A program made the position numbers and the translations under genes. From PBB1 sp965229345 (GTDB lineage: Bacteria; Pseudomonadota; Gammaproteobacteria; Burkholderiales; Burkholderiaceae_C), in NCBI GenBank assembly GCA_965229345.1, contig OZ245872.1, positions 62,001 to 126,000 on the forward strand: a stretch of 64,000 bases of DNA, in the 5' to 3' direction. The notes beneath the pieces were generated by a model, which worked only from the letters and a program-made list of their open reading frames with translations, was not told the origin of the DNA and searched no databases. Each line of letters starts with the position of its first letter. The first letter of the stretch is position 1. Of this stretch, positions 25,583 to 34,448 are shown piece by piece.

Positions 25583-27004
25583 TCAGCGGGCAAGCCGCTC
25601 ACCCAGCATCCGTCGCGGATCGACCCATTCGTCGAACTGCTCGGCCGTCACCGCGCCCAACGCCAGGGCGGCCTCGCGCAGCGTGGTGCCATGGTCGTGG
25701 GCGCATTTGGCAATCTTTGCTGCCAGGTCATAACCAATGTGGGGCGCCAGCGCCGTCACCAGCATCAGTGAGCCCTGCAGCAGTTGCTCGACGCGCGCCG
25801 AGTCGACACTGAGCCCGGCGACGCAGTGGCGGTCGAAGCTGCGCATGGTGTCGGCCAGCAGCCGCAGGCTGTCCAGTGTGTTCAGCGCGATCAGCGGCTT
25901 GTAGACATTCAGCTCGAACTGGCCCTGACTGGCCGCAAAGCCGATCGCCACATCGTGCCCCATCACCTGCGCGCACACCATCGTCAGCGCCTCGACCTGG
26001 GTCGGGTTGATCTTGCCCGGCATGATCGAACTGCCGGGTTCGTTCTCGGGCAGACGCAGTTCGCCGAGCCCGGCACGCGGGCCGCTGCCCATCAGGCGGA
26101 TGTCGTTGCCGATCTTGGTCAGCGCGATCGCCAGCATCTTCAGCGCACCATGAAACGCGACCAGCGCTTCGTGACCAGCCATTGCAGAGAACAGGTTGCC
26201 GGACGGCACCAGTGGCAGGTCGAAGCGCCGTGCCAGCATGGCCGCGACACGCGAGCCGAACTCGGGGTGGGTGTTCAGCCCGGTACCGACCGCCGTACCG
26301 CCGATCGCCAGTGTGTGCACCGCCACCAGCGATTGCCGCAACGCGGTCTGGCACAGCGCGAGCTGGGCTTCGTAACCGCCGAACTCCTGGCCCAGGGTGA
26401 CCGGTGTCGCGTCCTGCAGGTGGGTGCGGCCGATCTTCACGACGTCCGCAAAGGCGATGGCCTTGGCGGCCAGCGCCGCACGCAAGTCGGTCAGCGCCGG
26501 CCACAGCCGGTCGCGCGCAGCCAACGCCACCGCAAGATGCATGGCGCTCGGGAACACATCGTTCGATGACTGACCCAGATTCACATCGTCATTCGGATGG
26601 ATGGCCACAGCCTTCGCGCCCGACAGGTCATCACCCACCAGCGCGCGCGAGGCCAGGTGCGCGACCACCTCGTTGACATTCATGTGGCTTTGCGTGCCCG
26701 AGCCGGTCTGCCAGGCCGACAGCGGAAACTGCGCATCGCATTCACCTTCGGCGACCCGCAGCGCCGCATCAGCGATCGCCTGAGCTCGCGGCGCACTCAG
26801 CAGACCCAGGTCGCGGTTGACCTGTGCGCCCGCCCACTTGAACCAGGCGATCGCGTGGATCACTGCCAGCGGCATGCGCTGCTCGCCGATCGCGAAAAAC
26901 TGCAGGCTGCGTGCCGTCTGCGCCCCCCACAGCGCGTCGGCGGGCACTTCGATCGGCCCGAAGCTGTCGGATTCGGTGCGGGTGGATGAAACAGGATCGT
27001 TCAT
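25583..27004 (-). CDS. fumC: Class II fumarate hydratase
   Basis: A 473-residue homotetrameric, iron-independent fumarase that interconverts fumarate and malate in the TCA cycle. The superfamily signature GSSIMPGKINP (about 321-331) is complete, and GTGLNTHPEFG, HPNDDVNLGQSSNDVFPSA and KIGRTHLQDATPVTLGQE mark the other active-site regions. HPNDDVN and the length of about 470 fit fumarase rather than aspartase. The ATG at 27004 overlaps the stop of the upstream AsmA-like gene by four bases (ATGA); a longer frame lacks family sequence. The oxygen-tolerant class II form fits a stress setting. Confidence 0.94.
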   Translation of the reverse strand: MNDPVSSTRTESDSFGPIEVPADALWGAQTARSLQFFAIGEQRMPLAVIHAIAWFKWAGAQVNRDLGLLSAPRAQAIADAALRVAEGECDAQFPLSAWQTGSGTQSHMNVNEVVAHLASRALVGDDLSGAKAVAIHPNDDVNLGQSSNDVFPSAMHLAVALAARDRLWPALTDLRAALAAKAIAFADVVKIGRTHLQDATPVTLGQEFGGYEAQLALCQTALRQSLVAVHTLAIGGTAVGTGLNTHPEFGSRVAAMLARRFDLPLVPSGNLFSAMAGHEALVAFHGALKMLAIALTKIGNDIRLMGSGPRAGLGELRLPENEPGSSIMPGKINPTQVEALTMVCAQVMGHDVAIGFAASQGQFELNVYKPLIALNTLDSLRLLADTMRSFDRHCVAGLSVDSARVEQLLQGSLMLVTALAPHIGYDLAAKIAKCAHDHGTTLREAALALGAVTAEQFDEWVDPRRMLGERLAR

Positions 27005-29052
27005 GACTGGTGGGCCCCCTGCTGCATGAGACGGCGGCACGAGGCCGCATGGCGCTGCGCGATGTCGCTGTCGCCAGTGTCGATCAGTGGAATCAACGCC
27101 GCCAGTGGATTCAAAAAAGCCAGCAACACCGACGCTGCCACCTGGCCGCCGAGCTTCGTCTTGTCCAGCGAGACGTCGGGGTCGGCAAAGCTGCCACGCA
27201 CATGCACCGGTGCGCGCAGCGTGAGCGGGCTGAAATCCTTCGGACTGATCACCGCGCGCAGGTCCAGCGACTCGGCCGCCAGCGACAGCGATCCGTCGAT
27301 CCACACCGCCGAATCGGTTGTGTCGATCACCATCACCCGCGGCTGCATGGCACCCGCGGTCACATCCAGGTCGGCCACCGCACAGCCCAGCGGCAGGGCA
27401 TCGTCACTCTTGACCAGCACACCCAGGGCCTGGGCCAGGTCGATGCCGGCGGCCTCGACCATGAGATGCGACACCGCGCCGTCGACGAGTTCGGTGCGCA
27501 CCCGCCCGTTCAGGCTGGCCAGGATCTCGGCCGTCGATCGTCCCTGCCCCTTCAGCGTGGCTCTGCCATTCAACCGACCCGACACATACGGTGGCGCGTC
27601 GCCACCACGTGCCTGGCGAATCCAGCGCTCGAGCCGCACATCGTTCCACCGCAGATCGGCGTCCCACAGGGCCTGCGTGCCGCGGCCGTCGAGGCCGAAA
27701 CGGCCACTCAGGCGTCCATCAGCGGTGCGGGCATCGAGGTCGCTGAGACTGAGCACACCCCCCGTGAGCTGCAGGTGCGCACGCAAGGGCTGCAGCGGTT
27801 CCAGCGCGGTGGTGTTCAGATCGACCTCGGCGATGTCGATCAGCACATTCGCATCCATCACCCGCAAGGCGGCCAGATCGAAAGGCCGTGCCGGCAAGAC
27901 CTTGCCAGGGCCCTTGACCACGGCCTGGGTTGGTGGCGCAGATGGAGACAAGGGATCGGCCGTGGAGGTGATGGGCGTGGTGCCCACCACAGGACCCAGG
28001 TCGACCAGGCCCAGGCGGCTGCCCGTGAGCCGCCCCGCCAGCATCGGCACGGCGCCGTCGGTCAGGTAGCTGAACGCACCGTTCAGTCGGCTGGCGCCGA
28101 CGGTCGCGTCATCGACCTGCACACGCCAGGCTGTGCCCTCGCGCACCACCACACCAGCGCTGTGGAAGGCCGTGGTGGTGGGCAGTGTCACGCCGATGGG
28201 GTCGCCCACTGCCGCGAGCGATGGCCCGCTCAGCTCGAAGTGCCCCTGGACGGCGGTGTCGCTCGACAGCTCGTCGATGCGACCGCCGAAGCGCAGGCGC
28301 GCCCTGCCGATGGTGGCCTCCAGCACGAGGGGCAGGCGACTGGGCAAGCTGCTGTCCACCCCATCGTCATCGGGTGCAGCCAGTCCCGACAAGGTGGCAC
28401 TGGCTTTCACCGGTGACGCGCGCCAGTGCCCGCTGGCTGCAACGCGCAGTTGCTGGTCGACCAGCGCGAGCCGGCTCTCCACCTCGATGTCCTGGACGCC
28501 GTCTCGGTAGCTCAGCACACCGTCTTCGATCCGCAGCAGACCGAAGCCAGGCAGGCGCAGTGGTGCTGCAGGCGTCGCGGCCGGCTCATCGGCCGCAAAC
28601 TGCCACGACGCCCGTCCGTCCGGCAAGCGCTCGAGAGCGGCCATGAGCCGACTGGCCCGCAGTTGCTCGATGCGCAGCGGCTGCCCGCGCCAAGCGCGCC
28701 AGAGGTCGATGTAGCGCAGACGCAGGTCGAGGTCGTGCGCGAGCAGCGTCTGTGGCGCCTGGCTCCAGGCCGGCGCAGCGACGGTGAGCTGCGGCGTTTC
28801 CAATTGGATGCCGCCGATGAAGCGCACCCGAAACGAGTCCGACGAACGCTCGTCGCCAGCTGCTGGCATCCAGCTCACGCGTCGCTCCAGCGACGCTGAC
28901 AGCGCATGCGCCAGCGGCCCGGCCAGGAAGGGCCAGCCGAGCATGTCGCCGGCGCCGACAAACCCTACCAGCACCAGCGCTGCCGCACCCAACCAGACAC
29001 GACGGCGGCTGCGAGGTGGCGGCGGAGACGGCGGTCGCAGGGGCTCGGGCAA
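27001..29052 (-). CDS. AsmA family protein (second copy)
   Basis: A 683-residue AsmA-type protein: a proline-rich N-terminus (RPPSPPPPRSRRR), one membrane helix (WLGAAALVLVGFVGAGDML), then a periplasmic beta-rich body with the AsmA C-terminal hallmark (ILASLNGRVRTELVDGAVSH; SLAAESLDLRAVISPKDFSP; APVHVRGSFADPDVSLD). A role in moving lipid between membranes is inferred from the family. The only usable start is a TTG at 29052 with no clear ribosome binding site, so the N-terminus is tentative. It ends overlapping fumC by four bases, an odd pairing of envelope and TCA-cycle genes. Confidence 0.78.
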   Translation of the reverse strand: MPEPLRPPSPPPPRSRRRVWLGAAALVLVGFVGAGDMLGWPFLAGPLAHALSASLERRVSWMPAAGDERSSDSFRVRFIGGIQLETPQLTVAAPAWSQAPQTLLAHDLDLRLRYIDLWRAWRGQPLRIEQLRASRLMAALERLPDGRASWQFAADEPAATPAAPLRLPGFGLLRIEDGVLSYRDGVQDIEVESRLALVDQQLRVAASGHWRASPVKASATLSGLAAPDDDGVDSSLPSRLPLVLEATIGRARLRFGGRIDELSSDTAVQGHFELSGPSLAAVGDPIGVTLPTTTAFHSAGVVVREGTAWRVQVDDATVGASRLNGAFSYLTDGAVPMLAGRLTGSRLGLVDLGPVVGTTPITSTADPLSPSAPPTQAVVKGPGKVLPARPFDLAALRVMDANVLIDIAEVDLNTTALEPLQPLRAHLQLTGGVLSLSDLDARTADGRLSGRFGLDGRGTQALWDADLRWNDVRLERWIRQARGGDAPPYVSGRLNGRATLKGQGRSTAEILASLNGRVRTELVDGAVSHLMVEAAGIDLAQALGVLVKSDDALPLGCAVADLDVTAGAMQPRVMVIDTTDSAVWIDGSLSLAAESLDLRAVISPKDFSPLTLRAPVHVRGSFADPDVSLDKTKLGGQVAASVLLAFLNPLAALIPLIDTGDSDIAQRHAASCRRLMQQGAHQS

Positions 29053-29071
29053 CGGCCGACGGCCACGGACT

Positions 29072-29221
29072 TCAAATGCTTTCGAGATGGCCGTGCTCCC
29101 CGATGCCGATCGAGCTGCAGACCATGACCGTCATCGTCATGGCCGCGGCGAACAGGTGCACCGTCTGCGTACCGACAGCGGCCTCGTGCCTGGTGGTGCG
29201 CAGTGGCACGCGACTCCGCAT
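29072..29221 (-). CDS. Possible 49-residue protein between hydrolase and AsmA genes
   Basis: A small frame that fills the gap between two larger genes. Its ATG overlaps the hydrolase stop by one base (TGATG) and has GGAG six bases upstream, both good signs of coupled translation. The product has a basic N-terminus (MRSRVPLRTTRHEAA), a hydrophobic stretch (VHLFAAAMTMTVMVCSSIGI) that could be a membrane helix, and the tail GEHGHLESI. I do not recognise a family. Confidence 0.45.
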   Translation of the reverse strand: MRSRVPLRTTRHEAAVGTQTVHLFAAAMTMTVMVCSSIGIGEHGHLESI

Positions 29222-30045
29222 CACGCGCTCCGGATGAAGCGAAGCAAGTCGCTGGTCAGCCGGTCCTTGTGGGTGGCGAACAGACCGTGCGGCGCACCCT
29301 CGTACTCGATCAGGATCGCGTTCGCGATGCCCGCCGCCGCAGCGCGGCCGGAGGCATCGATCGGCACGGTCTTGTCGTCCGTGCCGTGGATGATCAGCGT
29401 GGGCACCTTGAAGGCGCTCAGGTCGCCCCGGAAGTCGGTGGAGGAGAACGCCTTGGCGCAATCGAGCGTGGCCTTCAGGCTGGCCTGCATGGCGAGGCTG
29501 CGTGTCCATTCAAGCGTCTCGGCGCTGACCGGATTCGAGATCAGGCCCACGCCGTAGAAGTCCTTCGCAAAGCCTGCGAAGAAGTGCGCGCGGTCTTCCC
29601 TGATGCTGGCGGCCATGTCGTCGAAGTTGGTCTGGTCGGTGCCGTGGGGGTTGTCCGGCGTCTTCAGCATGAAGGGCACGACCGAGGACACGAGTGCGAC
29701 CTTCGCCACGTGCCGCCCGCCATGGCGCGACATGTAGCGCGCGACCTCGCCACCGCCCATCGAGAAGCCGACCAGCACCGCATCCTTGGCACCGGTCTGC
29801 TCGATCACCGAGGCCAAGTCATCGGCGAGCGTGTCGTAGTCGTAGCCGCTCCAGGGCTGTGAGGAGCGGCCAAAGCCGCGACGGTCGTAGGCGATGGTGC
29901 GGAAGCCTGCGTCGGCAATCACCATCGCGTGGTCGTCCCAGGTGTCGGACGTCAGCGGCCAGCCGTGCACGAAGATGACAGGGCGACCCGTGCCCCAGTC
30001 CTTGACGAAGAGTCGGGTGCGGTCGCCGGTGGTCAGAATCATCAT
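29221..30045 (-). CDS. Alpha/beta hydrolase, non-haem chloroperoxidase-like
   Basis: A 274-residue alpha/beta-fold hydrolase. The oxyanion region is FVHGWPLTSDTWDDH, the nucleophile elbow is VGFSMGGGEVARY (Ser about 95), the acid lies in IIHGTDDKTVPIDAS, and the catalytic histidine in EGAPHGLFATH. This layout, with DRRGFGRSSQPWSGYDYDTLADDL, is that of cofactor-free haloperoxidases/esterases (perhydrolases). The physiological substrate is unknown. Two tandem ATGs at 30045/30042 are equivalent. It runs downstream of the P-type ATPase gene, and a TGTAGGACA-type palindrome lies 78 bases before its start, suggesting its own promoter. Confidence 0.88.
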   Translation of the reverse strand: MMILTTGDRTRLFVKDWGTGRPVIFVHGWPLTSDTWDDHAMVIADAGFRTIAYDRRGFGRSSQPWSGYDYDTLADDLASVIEQTGAKDAVLVGFSMGGGEVARYMSRHGGRHVAKVALVSSVVPFMLKTPDNPHGTDQTNFDDMAASIREDRAHFFAGFAKDFYGVGLISNPVSAETLEWTRSLAMQASLKATLDCAKAFSSTDFRGDLSAFKVPTLIIHGTDDKTVPIDASGRAAAAGIANAILIEYEGAPHGLFATHKDRLTSDLLRFIRSA

Positions 30046-30122
30046 GATGGATGCCCGTTTGAGGATGACCCCAAGCGTGGCGCCCGTGGAGCGCGCTGCC
30101 CGTCGGACGAGTCGGCCGCTGC

Positions 30123-30133
30123 CTGTAGGACAG
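30123..30133. promoter_or_regulatory. Palindrome CTGT-AGG-ACAG (motif site B)
   Basis: A perfect 4-base inverted repeat around AGG in the gap between the P-type ATPase stop and the hydrolase start. It shares the core TGTAGGACA with site A (on the opposite strand there). A binding site for an unidentified regulator is inferred. Confidence 0.35.
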
Positions 30134-30150
30134 CAGCGCTCTGAAGCCGC

Positions 30151-32472
30151 TCAACCGCCCAAGCGGGACGCCCTCAGGCGCAGCGCGTTCGAGATCACCG
30201 AGACCGAGCTCAGGCTCATCGCCAGTGCGGCCAGCATCGGTGACAGCAGCCAGCCGGTGAACGGGTACAGCACGCCCGCGGCCAGCGGCACGCCGAGCGC
30301 GTTGTAGGCGAAGGCGAAGGCCAGGTTCTGCCGCATGTTGGCGATCGTCTGCTGTGAGATCACGCGGGCGACTGCAATACCGCGCAGATCGCCCTTCACC
30401 AGCGTCACCGACGCGCTGTGCATGGCCACATCGGTGCCGGTGCCCATCGCGACACCGACATCGGCCTGTGCCAGCGCCGGTGCGTCGTTGATGCCGTCAC
30501 CGGCCATCGCGACGACCCGGCCTTCGGCTTGCAGCCGCTGCACCAGCGCCAGCTTGTCGGCCGGCTTGACCTCGCCGTGCACCTCGTCGATGCCCAGCGT
30601 GGTGGCCACCTGCCGCGCCGTGGTCACGCCATCGCCCGAGGCCATGATCACCCGCAGACCCGAGGCCTTGAGCGCGGCGAGCGCTTCGGCGGTGCTGGCC
30701 TTGATCGGATCGGACACGGCGAGCAAGCCGGCCAGCGCCCCATCCACCGCGAGAAACATCACGCTGGCACCGGTCGCGCGCAACGCCTCGGCCTGAGCGT
30801 CCAGCGCACCGATGGCGACACCGCGTTGCTGCATCAGCGTGCGGTTACCGAGCAGCAGCGACTGCGCGCCTGCACGGCCCGAGACCCCAACGCCGCTGGA
30901 GGAGTCGAACTCGGCGACGCGTTCCAGGCGCAGCTTGCGCTCGCGCGCCGCGGCCACGATCGCACGCGCCAACGGGTGCTCGCTGCCCTTGTCGAGGCTC
31001 GCGGCCAGGCGCAGCACCTCGTCGTCGGTGTGGCCCGCTGCGGCAATGGCCCGGTCGAAGCGCGGGCGGCCTTCGGTCAACGTACCGGTCTTGTCGACGA
31101 TCAGCGTGTCGACATCGCGCAAGCGCTCGATCGCCGCCGCGTCGCGAAACAGCACGCCCCGCGTCGCCGCGCGGCCGGTGGCGACCATGATCGACATCGG
31201 GGTGGCGAGCCCCAGCGCGCAGGGGCACGCGATGATCAGCACCGACACGGCGTTGATCAGGCCGTAGACCCAGCGCGGCTCAGGGCCGAACAGGCCCCAG
31301 GCGAAGAAGGTCAGCACCGCGATGGCGACCACAGTGACGACGAAATAGCCCGCCACCCGGTCGGCCAAGCGCTGCAGGGGCGCCTTGGAGCGCTGCGCCT
31401 GCACCACCATCTGCACGATGCCAGCCAGCACCGTGTGTGCACCCACCTTGGCGGCGCTCATCAGCAGCGCACCGGTGGTGTTCAGCGTGGCGCCGATCAG
31501 CTTGTCGCCGGCGCGCTTGCTGACGGGCATCGGCTCGCCGGTCAGCATCGATTCATCGACCGCACTGCTGCCGTCGAGCACCACGCCATCCACCGGCACC
31601 TTCTCACCGGGCCTCACCCGCAGCATGTCACCGACGTGCACTTCCGCGAGCGCGATGTCGGCTTCGCTGCCGTCGATGTCGACGCGGCGTGCGGTCTTCG
31701 GCGCCAGACCCAGCAGCGACTTGATCGCCGCCCCGGTCTGCGAGCGCGCCTTCAACTCGAGCAACTGCCCCAGCAGGGTCAGCGAGATGATCACCGCCGC
31801 GGCTTCGAAGTACACCGGCACCTGGCCCATCGAGGTGAACGAGGCCGGGATCAGACCCGGCGCGACGGTCGCCACCACGCTGTAGGCCAACGCAGCCGAG
31901 GTGCCGGTGGCGATCAATGTCCACATGTTCGGGCTGCGATGCCGCACCGACTGCACGCCCCGCACGAAGAACGGCGCGCCGGCCCAGAGCACCACCGGCA
32001 AGGTCAGCAGCAGCTGGACCCAGCCCGACGCGCTGTGGCTCAATCCGCTGAAACGATGGCCGCCCATCGCCAGGATGAAGACGGCGGCAGTCAGCGGCAG
32101 CGTCCAGACGAATCGGCGCCTGAAGTCGATCAGCTCCGGGTTCTCGCCCTCGTCCAGCGTCGGCATCTCGGGTTCGAGGGCCATGCCGCATTTCGGGCAG
32201 GCAGCCGGATGGTCTTCGCGCACCTCCGGGTGCATCGGGCAGGTGTAGGTGGCGCCTTCGATCGGCGCCTCGACCACGGTGGGCTGCAGGAACCGCACCG
32301 GGTCGGCTGCGAATTTGGTCCGGCAGCCCGCACCGCAGAAATAGAACACGCGGCCTTCATGCGCGTGCGAATGTGGCGACACTGGCGTCACCGCCATACC
32401 GCACACCGGATCGGTCAACGGCTCGCCTGGCGAGACCGTGGCAGTCACCAAGCCGGCTTCGGCAGCAATCAA
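30151..32472 (-). CDS. Copper/silver-type heavy-metal P1B ATPase
   Basis: A 773-residue metal-exporting ATPase. The N-terminus has two small metal-binding modules instead of the usual HMA domain: a YHS-type domain (LTDPVCGMAV ... FYFCGAGCRTKF) and a heavy-metal-binding zinc-ribbon-like segment (YTCPMHPEV ... CPKCGMALEP). Eight membrane helices follow. The transport motif is CPC at 416-418 (IACPCALGLATP), the phosphorylated aspartate is Asp460 in DKTGTLT, the nucleotide-site pair is SEHPLARA, and GDGINDAPAL closes the hinge. These residues point to Cu(I) or Ag(I) export from the cytoplasm. Its ATG overlaps the stop of the cupredoxin gene by four bases, so the pair is co-translated. Confidence 0.92.
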   Translation of the reverse strand: MIAAEAGLVTATVSPGEPLTDPVCGMAVTPVSPHSHAHEGRVFYFCGAGCRTKFAADPVRFLQPTVVEAPIEGATYTCPMHPEVREDHPAACPKCGMALEPEMPTLDEGENPELIDFRRRFVWTLPLTAAVFILAMGGHRFSGLSHSASGWVQLLLTLPVVLWAGAPFFVRGVQSVRHRSPNMWTLIATGTSAALAYSVVATVAPGLIPASFTSMGQVPVYFEAAAVIISLTLLGQLLELKARSQTGAAIKSLLGLAPKTARRVDIDGSEADIALAEVHVGDMLRVRPGEKVPVDGVVLDGSSAVDESMLTGEPMPVSKRAGDKLIGATLNTTGALLMSAAKVGAHTVLAGIVQMVVQAQRSKAPLQRLADRVAGYFVVTVVAIAVLTFFAWGLFGPEPRWVYGLINAVSVLIIACPCALGLATPMSIMVATGRAATRGVLFRDAAAIERLRDVDTLIVDKTGTLTEGRPRFDRAIAAAGHTDDEVLRLAASLDKGSEHPLARAIVAAARERKLRLERVAEFDSSSGVGVSGRAGAQSLLLGNRTLMQQRGVAIGALDAQAEALRATGASVMFLAVDGALAGLLAVSDPIKASTAEALAALKASGLRVIMASGDGVTTARQVATTLGIDEVHGEVKPADKLALVQRLQAEGRVVAMAGDGINDAPALAQADVGVAMGTGTDVAMHSASVTLVKGDLRGIAVARVISQQTIANMRQNLAFAFAYNALGVPLAAGVLYPFTGWLLSPMLAALAMSLSSVSVISNALRLRASRLGG

Positions 32473-32936
32473 GGCGTCCCCTGGCTCACCCGGACCTGCC
32501 CCTTCATGCCCGCATCGTAGTGGCCGGGTTGCAGGCAGGCAAAGTCGATCGTGCCTGCCTGGGTGAAGTGCCAGACCAGCTCAGCGGTCTGGCCGGGCTC
32601 GACGCTGGCCTGGTTGGGATCGCTGTGCTGCATGTCGGGATACTTGATCATCAGCGCCGCGTGCTTCTTCAGTTCACTGATCGTGCCCAGCACCATCTCG
32701 TGCTTGAGCTGCCCCTGATTCTTCAGCACGAAGCGGATGGTCTCGTTGCGCTGCACCGGGATGCTGGCGGGCGTGAAACGCATCGCATCGCTCATCGTGA
32801 TCTCGACGGTGCGGCTGACCTTCGCGGCGTCGCCGGGCACGCCGATGACCCCGGCGTGCTCAGCCGGGTCGTGGGCCTGGACGAGTTGAGCGCAGGCGAT
32901 CAGGCCCGCGGCCAACCATCGTTGGAGGTGTATCAT
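32469..32936 (-). CDS. Periplasmic cupredoxin (copper-binding protein)
   Basis: A 155-residue exported cupredoxin-fold protein. After a signal peptide (about 1-21, ending LVQA) comes a His-containing leader (HDPAEHAG) and a beta-sandwich with type 1 copper ligands: a histidine in LKHEMVLG, then Cys-x4-His-x4-Met in ACLQPGHYDAGMKG. It likely binds copper or passes it on in the periplasm, in step with the exporter encoded directly downstream. AAGGAG five bases before the ATG at 32936 fixes the start; eight upstream in-frame codons have no such support. Confidence 0.88.
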   Translation of the reverse strand: MIHLQRWLAAGLIACAQLVQAHDPAEHAGVIGVPGDAAKVSRTVEITMSDAMRFTPASIPVQRNETIRFVLKNQGQLKHEMVLGTISELKKHAALMIKYPDMQHSDPNQASVEPGQTAELVWHFTQAGTIDFACLQPGHYDAGMKGQVRVSQGTP

Positions 32937-32999
32937 GAAACTCCTTTGCGCGCCGAGCATATCCGCGGCGCCGCACCCCAGGCTGCAGGCCGTTCGGTT

Positions 33000-33464
33000 T
33001 CAGCGGCGCCCCACCTCCACCGCATCATCGAGCCCGGTATCCGGCGACTCGTTGGTCTGGTTGCCCGAATCACCGTCGATCAGCTCTTCGGTGACAAACC
33101 GGCCGTAGCGCTGTGCGGCCACGGCTTTCAGCCGATGCGCCACGGCATTGACCTTGTCGATGTGGGCTTGCTCGGGCGCGTGCACCACCAGGAAGCTGCA
33201 ACCCGCCTGTGCGAGCTCGCGGTGTGCCTTGATCAGGTTCAGGTCCTGCCCGATGGCGGCCAGGGGACTGGCCCGCTCCACTTCGGCGTTCACCTGGTCG
33301 ATCATCTCTGCCGGGGTGTAGCGAACCATCTCAGAGGCGTCGAAGCCCTGCTCTTTCAGCGCCGCCTCTGCTCGCTGCAGATCACCTGCGGTGCGAAAGG
33401 TGATGACCACGTGACCGACGGGCTTGAAGACCCCGAACGATTCTGGAATGTGTTGCTTGTCCAT
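33000..33464 (-). CDS. Conserved hypothetical protein, 154 residues
   Basis: A soluble 154-residue protein with no signal peptide or membrane helix. It reads as an alpha/beta domain: VGHVVITFRTAGDLQRAEAA, LKEQGFDASEMVRYTPAEM, CSFLVVHAPEQAHIDKVNAV, then RYGRFVTEELIDG and an acidic tail. The repeated pattern of a strand followed by an amphipathic helix and the phrase SFLVVHAPE resemble small stress-associated proteins that I cannot name with confidence. AGGAG is six bases before the ATG. It lies 63 bases upstream of the cupredoxin gene in the same direction and may be part of that unit. Confidence 0.65.
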   Translation of the reverse strand: MDKQHIPESFGVFKPVGHVVITFRTAGDLQRAEAALKEQGFDASEMVRYTPAEMIDQVNAEVERASPLAAIGQDLNLIKAHRELAQAGCSFLVVHAPEQAHIDKVNAVAHRLKAVAAQRYGRFVTEELIDGDSGNQTNESPDTGLDDAVEVGRR

Positions 33465-33605
33465 GCGCTGCTCCTGTGCACGACAGCCGATGGGGCCGCC
33501 TCTGTGTGGATGTGAAAAGTATTCTTTTCGCACCGCTGGAGAGGCCCCATCGGACAAGCCCGTGCTCGCGTGTCAGCCAATGCCGACGTGCGGCGACGCC
33601 TGGAC

Positions 33606-33800
33606 TCAGCGCGAGCCCAATGGGCAGGTGTTGATCCCCAGCACCGAGTACAACGGACACAGGCCGACGGCACCGCTGAGCAGCGGCACGATGCCGAGGT
33701 AGCCCCAGCCTCCGATGACCCCGCCGAGGGCCATGCCGATCAGCGCCAGTCCTGCGATCACGCGCACCGCACGATCCACCGTGCCTTCGTTCGTCTTCAT
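33606..33800 (-). CDS. DUF2892 membrane protein
   Basis: A 64-residue protein of the DUF2892 (YgaP membrane domain) family: two helices (VRVIAGLALIGMALGGVIG, then LGIVPLLSGAVGLCPLYSVL) with the diagnostic end CPLYSVLGINTCPL. In YgaP this domain is fused to a rhodanese; here it is free-standing. The two cysteines may handle sulfur or thiols, which fits the nearby sulfur-type YeeE/YedE transporter. GGAG is 8 bases before the second ATG (33800), preferred over an ATG six bases further upstream. Confidence 0.85.
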   Translation of the reverse strand: MKTNEGTVDRAVRVIAGLALIGMALGGVIGGWGYLGIVPLLSGAVGLCPLYSVLGINTCPLGSR

Positions 33801-33991
33801 GGTCATTTCTCCACGCGGGCATGAACGTCAGCTGCGACGACGATCGCCGCACCGGCATGCCCTGGACCATTGGAGTGCGCTGACGGCAGCCCACCCTTGC
33901 GCTGGATCAATGAATTCATCCGCGGCCCGCCAGCGCTGCATGCGGCCGCGCAATCTGGCAGCAGCACCGAACAGCCGTTACGCTTGCCCGC

Positions 33992-34438
33992 ATGACGATC
34001 GACTGGAACCATTTCACCCCCTGGGCTTCGCTGGCAGGCGGGCTGCTGATCGGCCTGGCCACCGCGCTGTACCTGCTGGGGGTCGGTCGCATCGCCGGCA
34101 TTGCCGGCATCGTCGCCAGCCCCTTGCGGGTGGTGCTGAAGCGAGGTCAGGCGGACCAGACTACGCAGGTGTCCTTGTTCTTCATCGCCGGGCTGCTGGT
34201 GGCGCCATACCTCTGGGCGCTGTTCGCCCCGTTGCCAGCGACTACCGTCGATGTCGGGACGCCCGCGCTGATGGTGGCGGGACTGCTGGTCGGCGTGGGG
34301 GTGCGCATGGCCAACGGCTGCACCAGCGGCCACGGGGTGTGCGGGCTGAGCCGCTTCTCGCTGCGTTCACTCGCCAATGTGCTGGCCTTCATGGGCGCCG
34401 GCGCGGTCACGGTCTTCGTGCTGCGCCATCTGATTTGA
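33992..34438 (+). CDS. pmpA: YeeE/YedE family transporter component, first half
   Basis: A 148-residue membrane protein with four predicted helices, of the YeeE/YedE (DUF395, sulfur transport) family. Family members such as TsuA take up thiosulfate by passing it between conserved cysteines; here the signature is NGCTSGHGVCGLSRFSLRS (about 109-127). In many bacteria the transporter is split into two small proteins, PmpA and PmpB, and this gene followed ten bases later by another of the same family fits that. It is divergent from the DUF2892 gene; the 185-base gap between them holds no other gene. Confidence 0.82.
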   Translation: MTIDWNHFTPWASLAGGLLIGLATALYLLGVGRIAGIAGIVASPLRVVLKRGQADQTTQVSLFFIAGLLVAPYLWALFAPLPATTVDVGTPALMVAGLLVGVGVRMANGCTSGHGVCGLSRFSLRSLANVLAFMGAGAVTVFVLRHLI

Positions 34439-34448
34439 CGGAGCCACG

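Noticed and set aside
29016..29237. 73-codon plus-strand frame across the AsmA start region
   Set aside because: No ribosome binding site and overlap with two minus-strand genes; the minus-strand 49-codon frame is better supported.
33801..33991. Short frames in the gap between DUF2892 and pmpA
   Set aside because: No ribosome binding site, no conserved features; the gap appears to be regulatory only.
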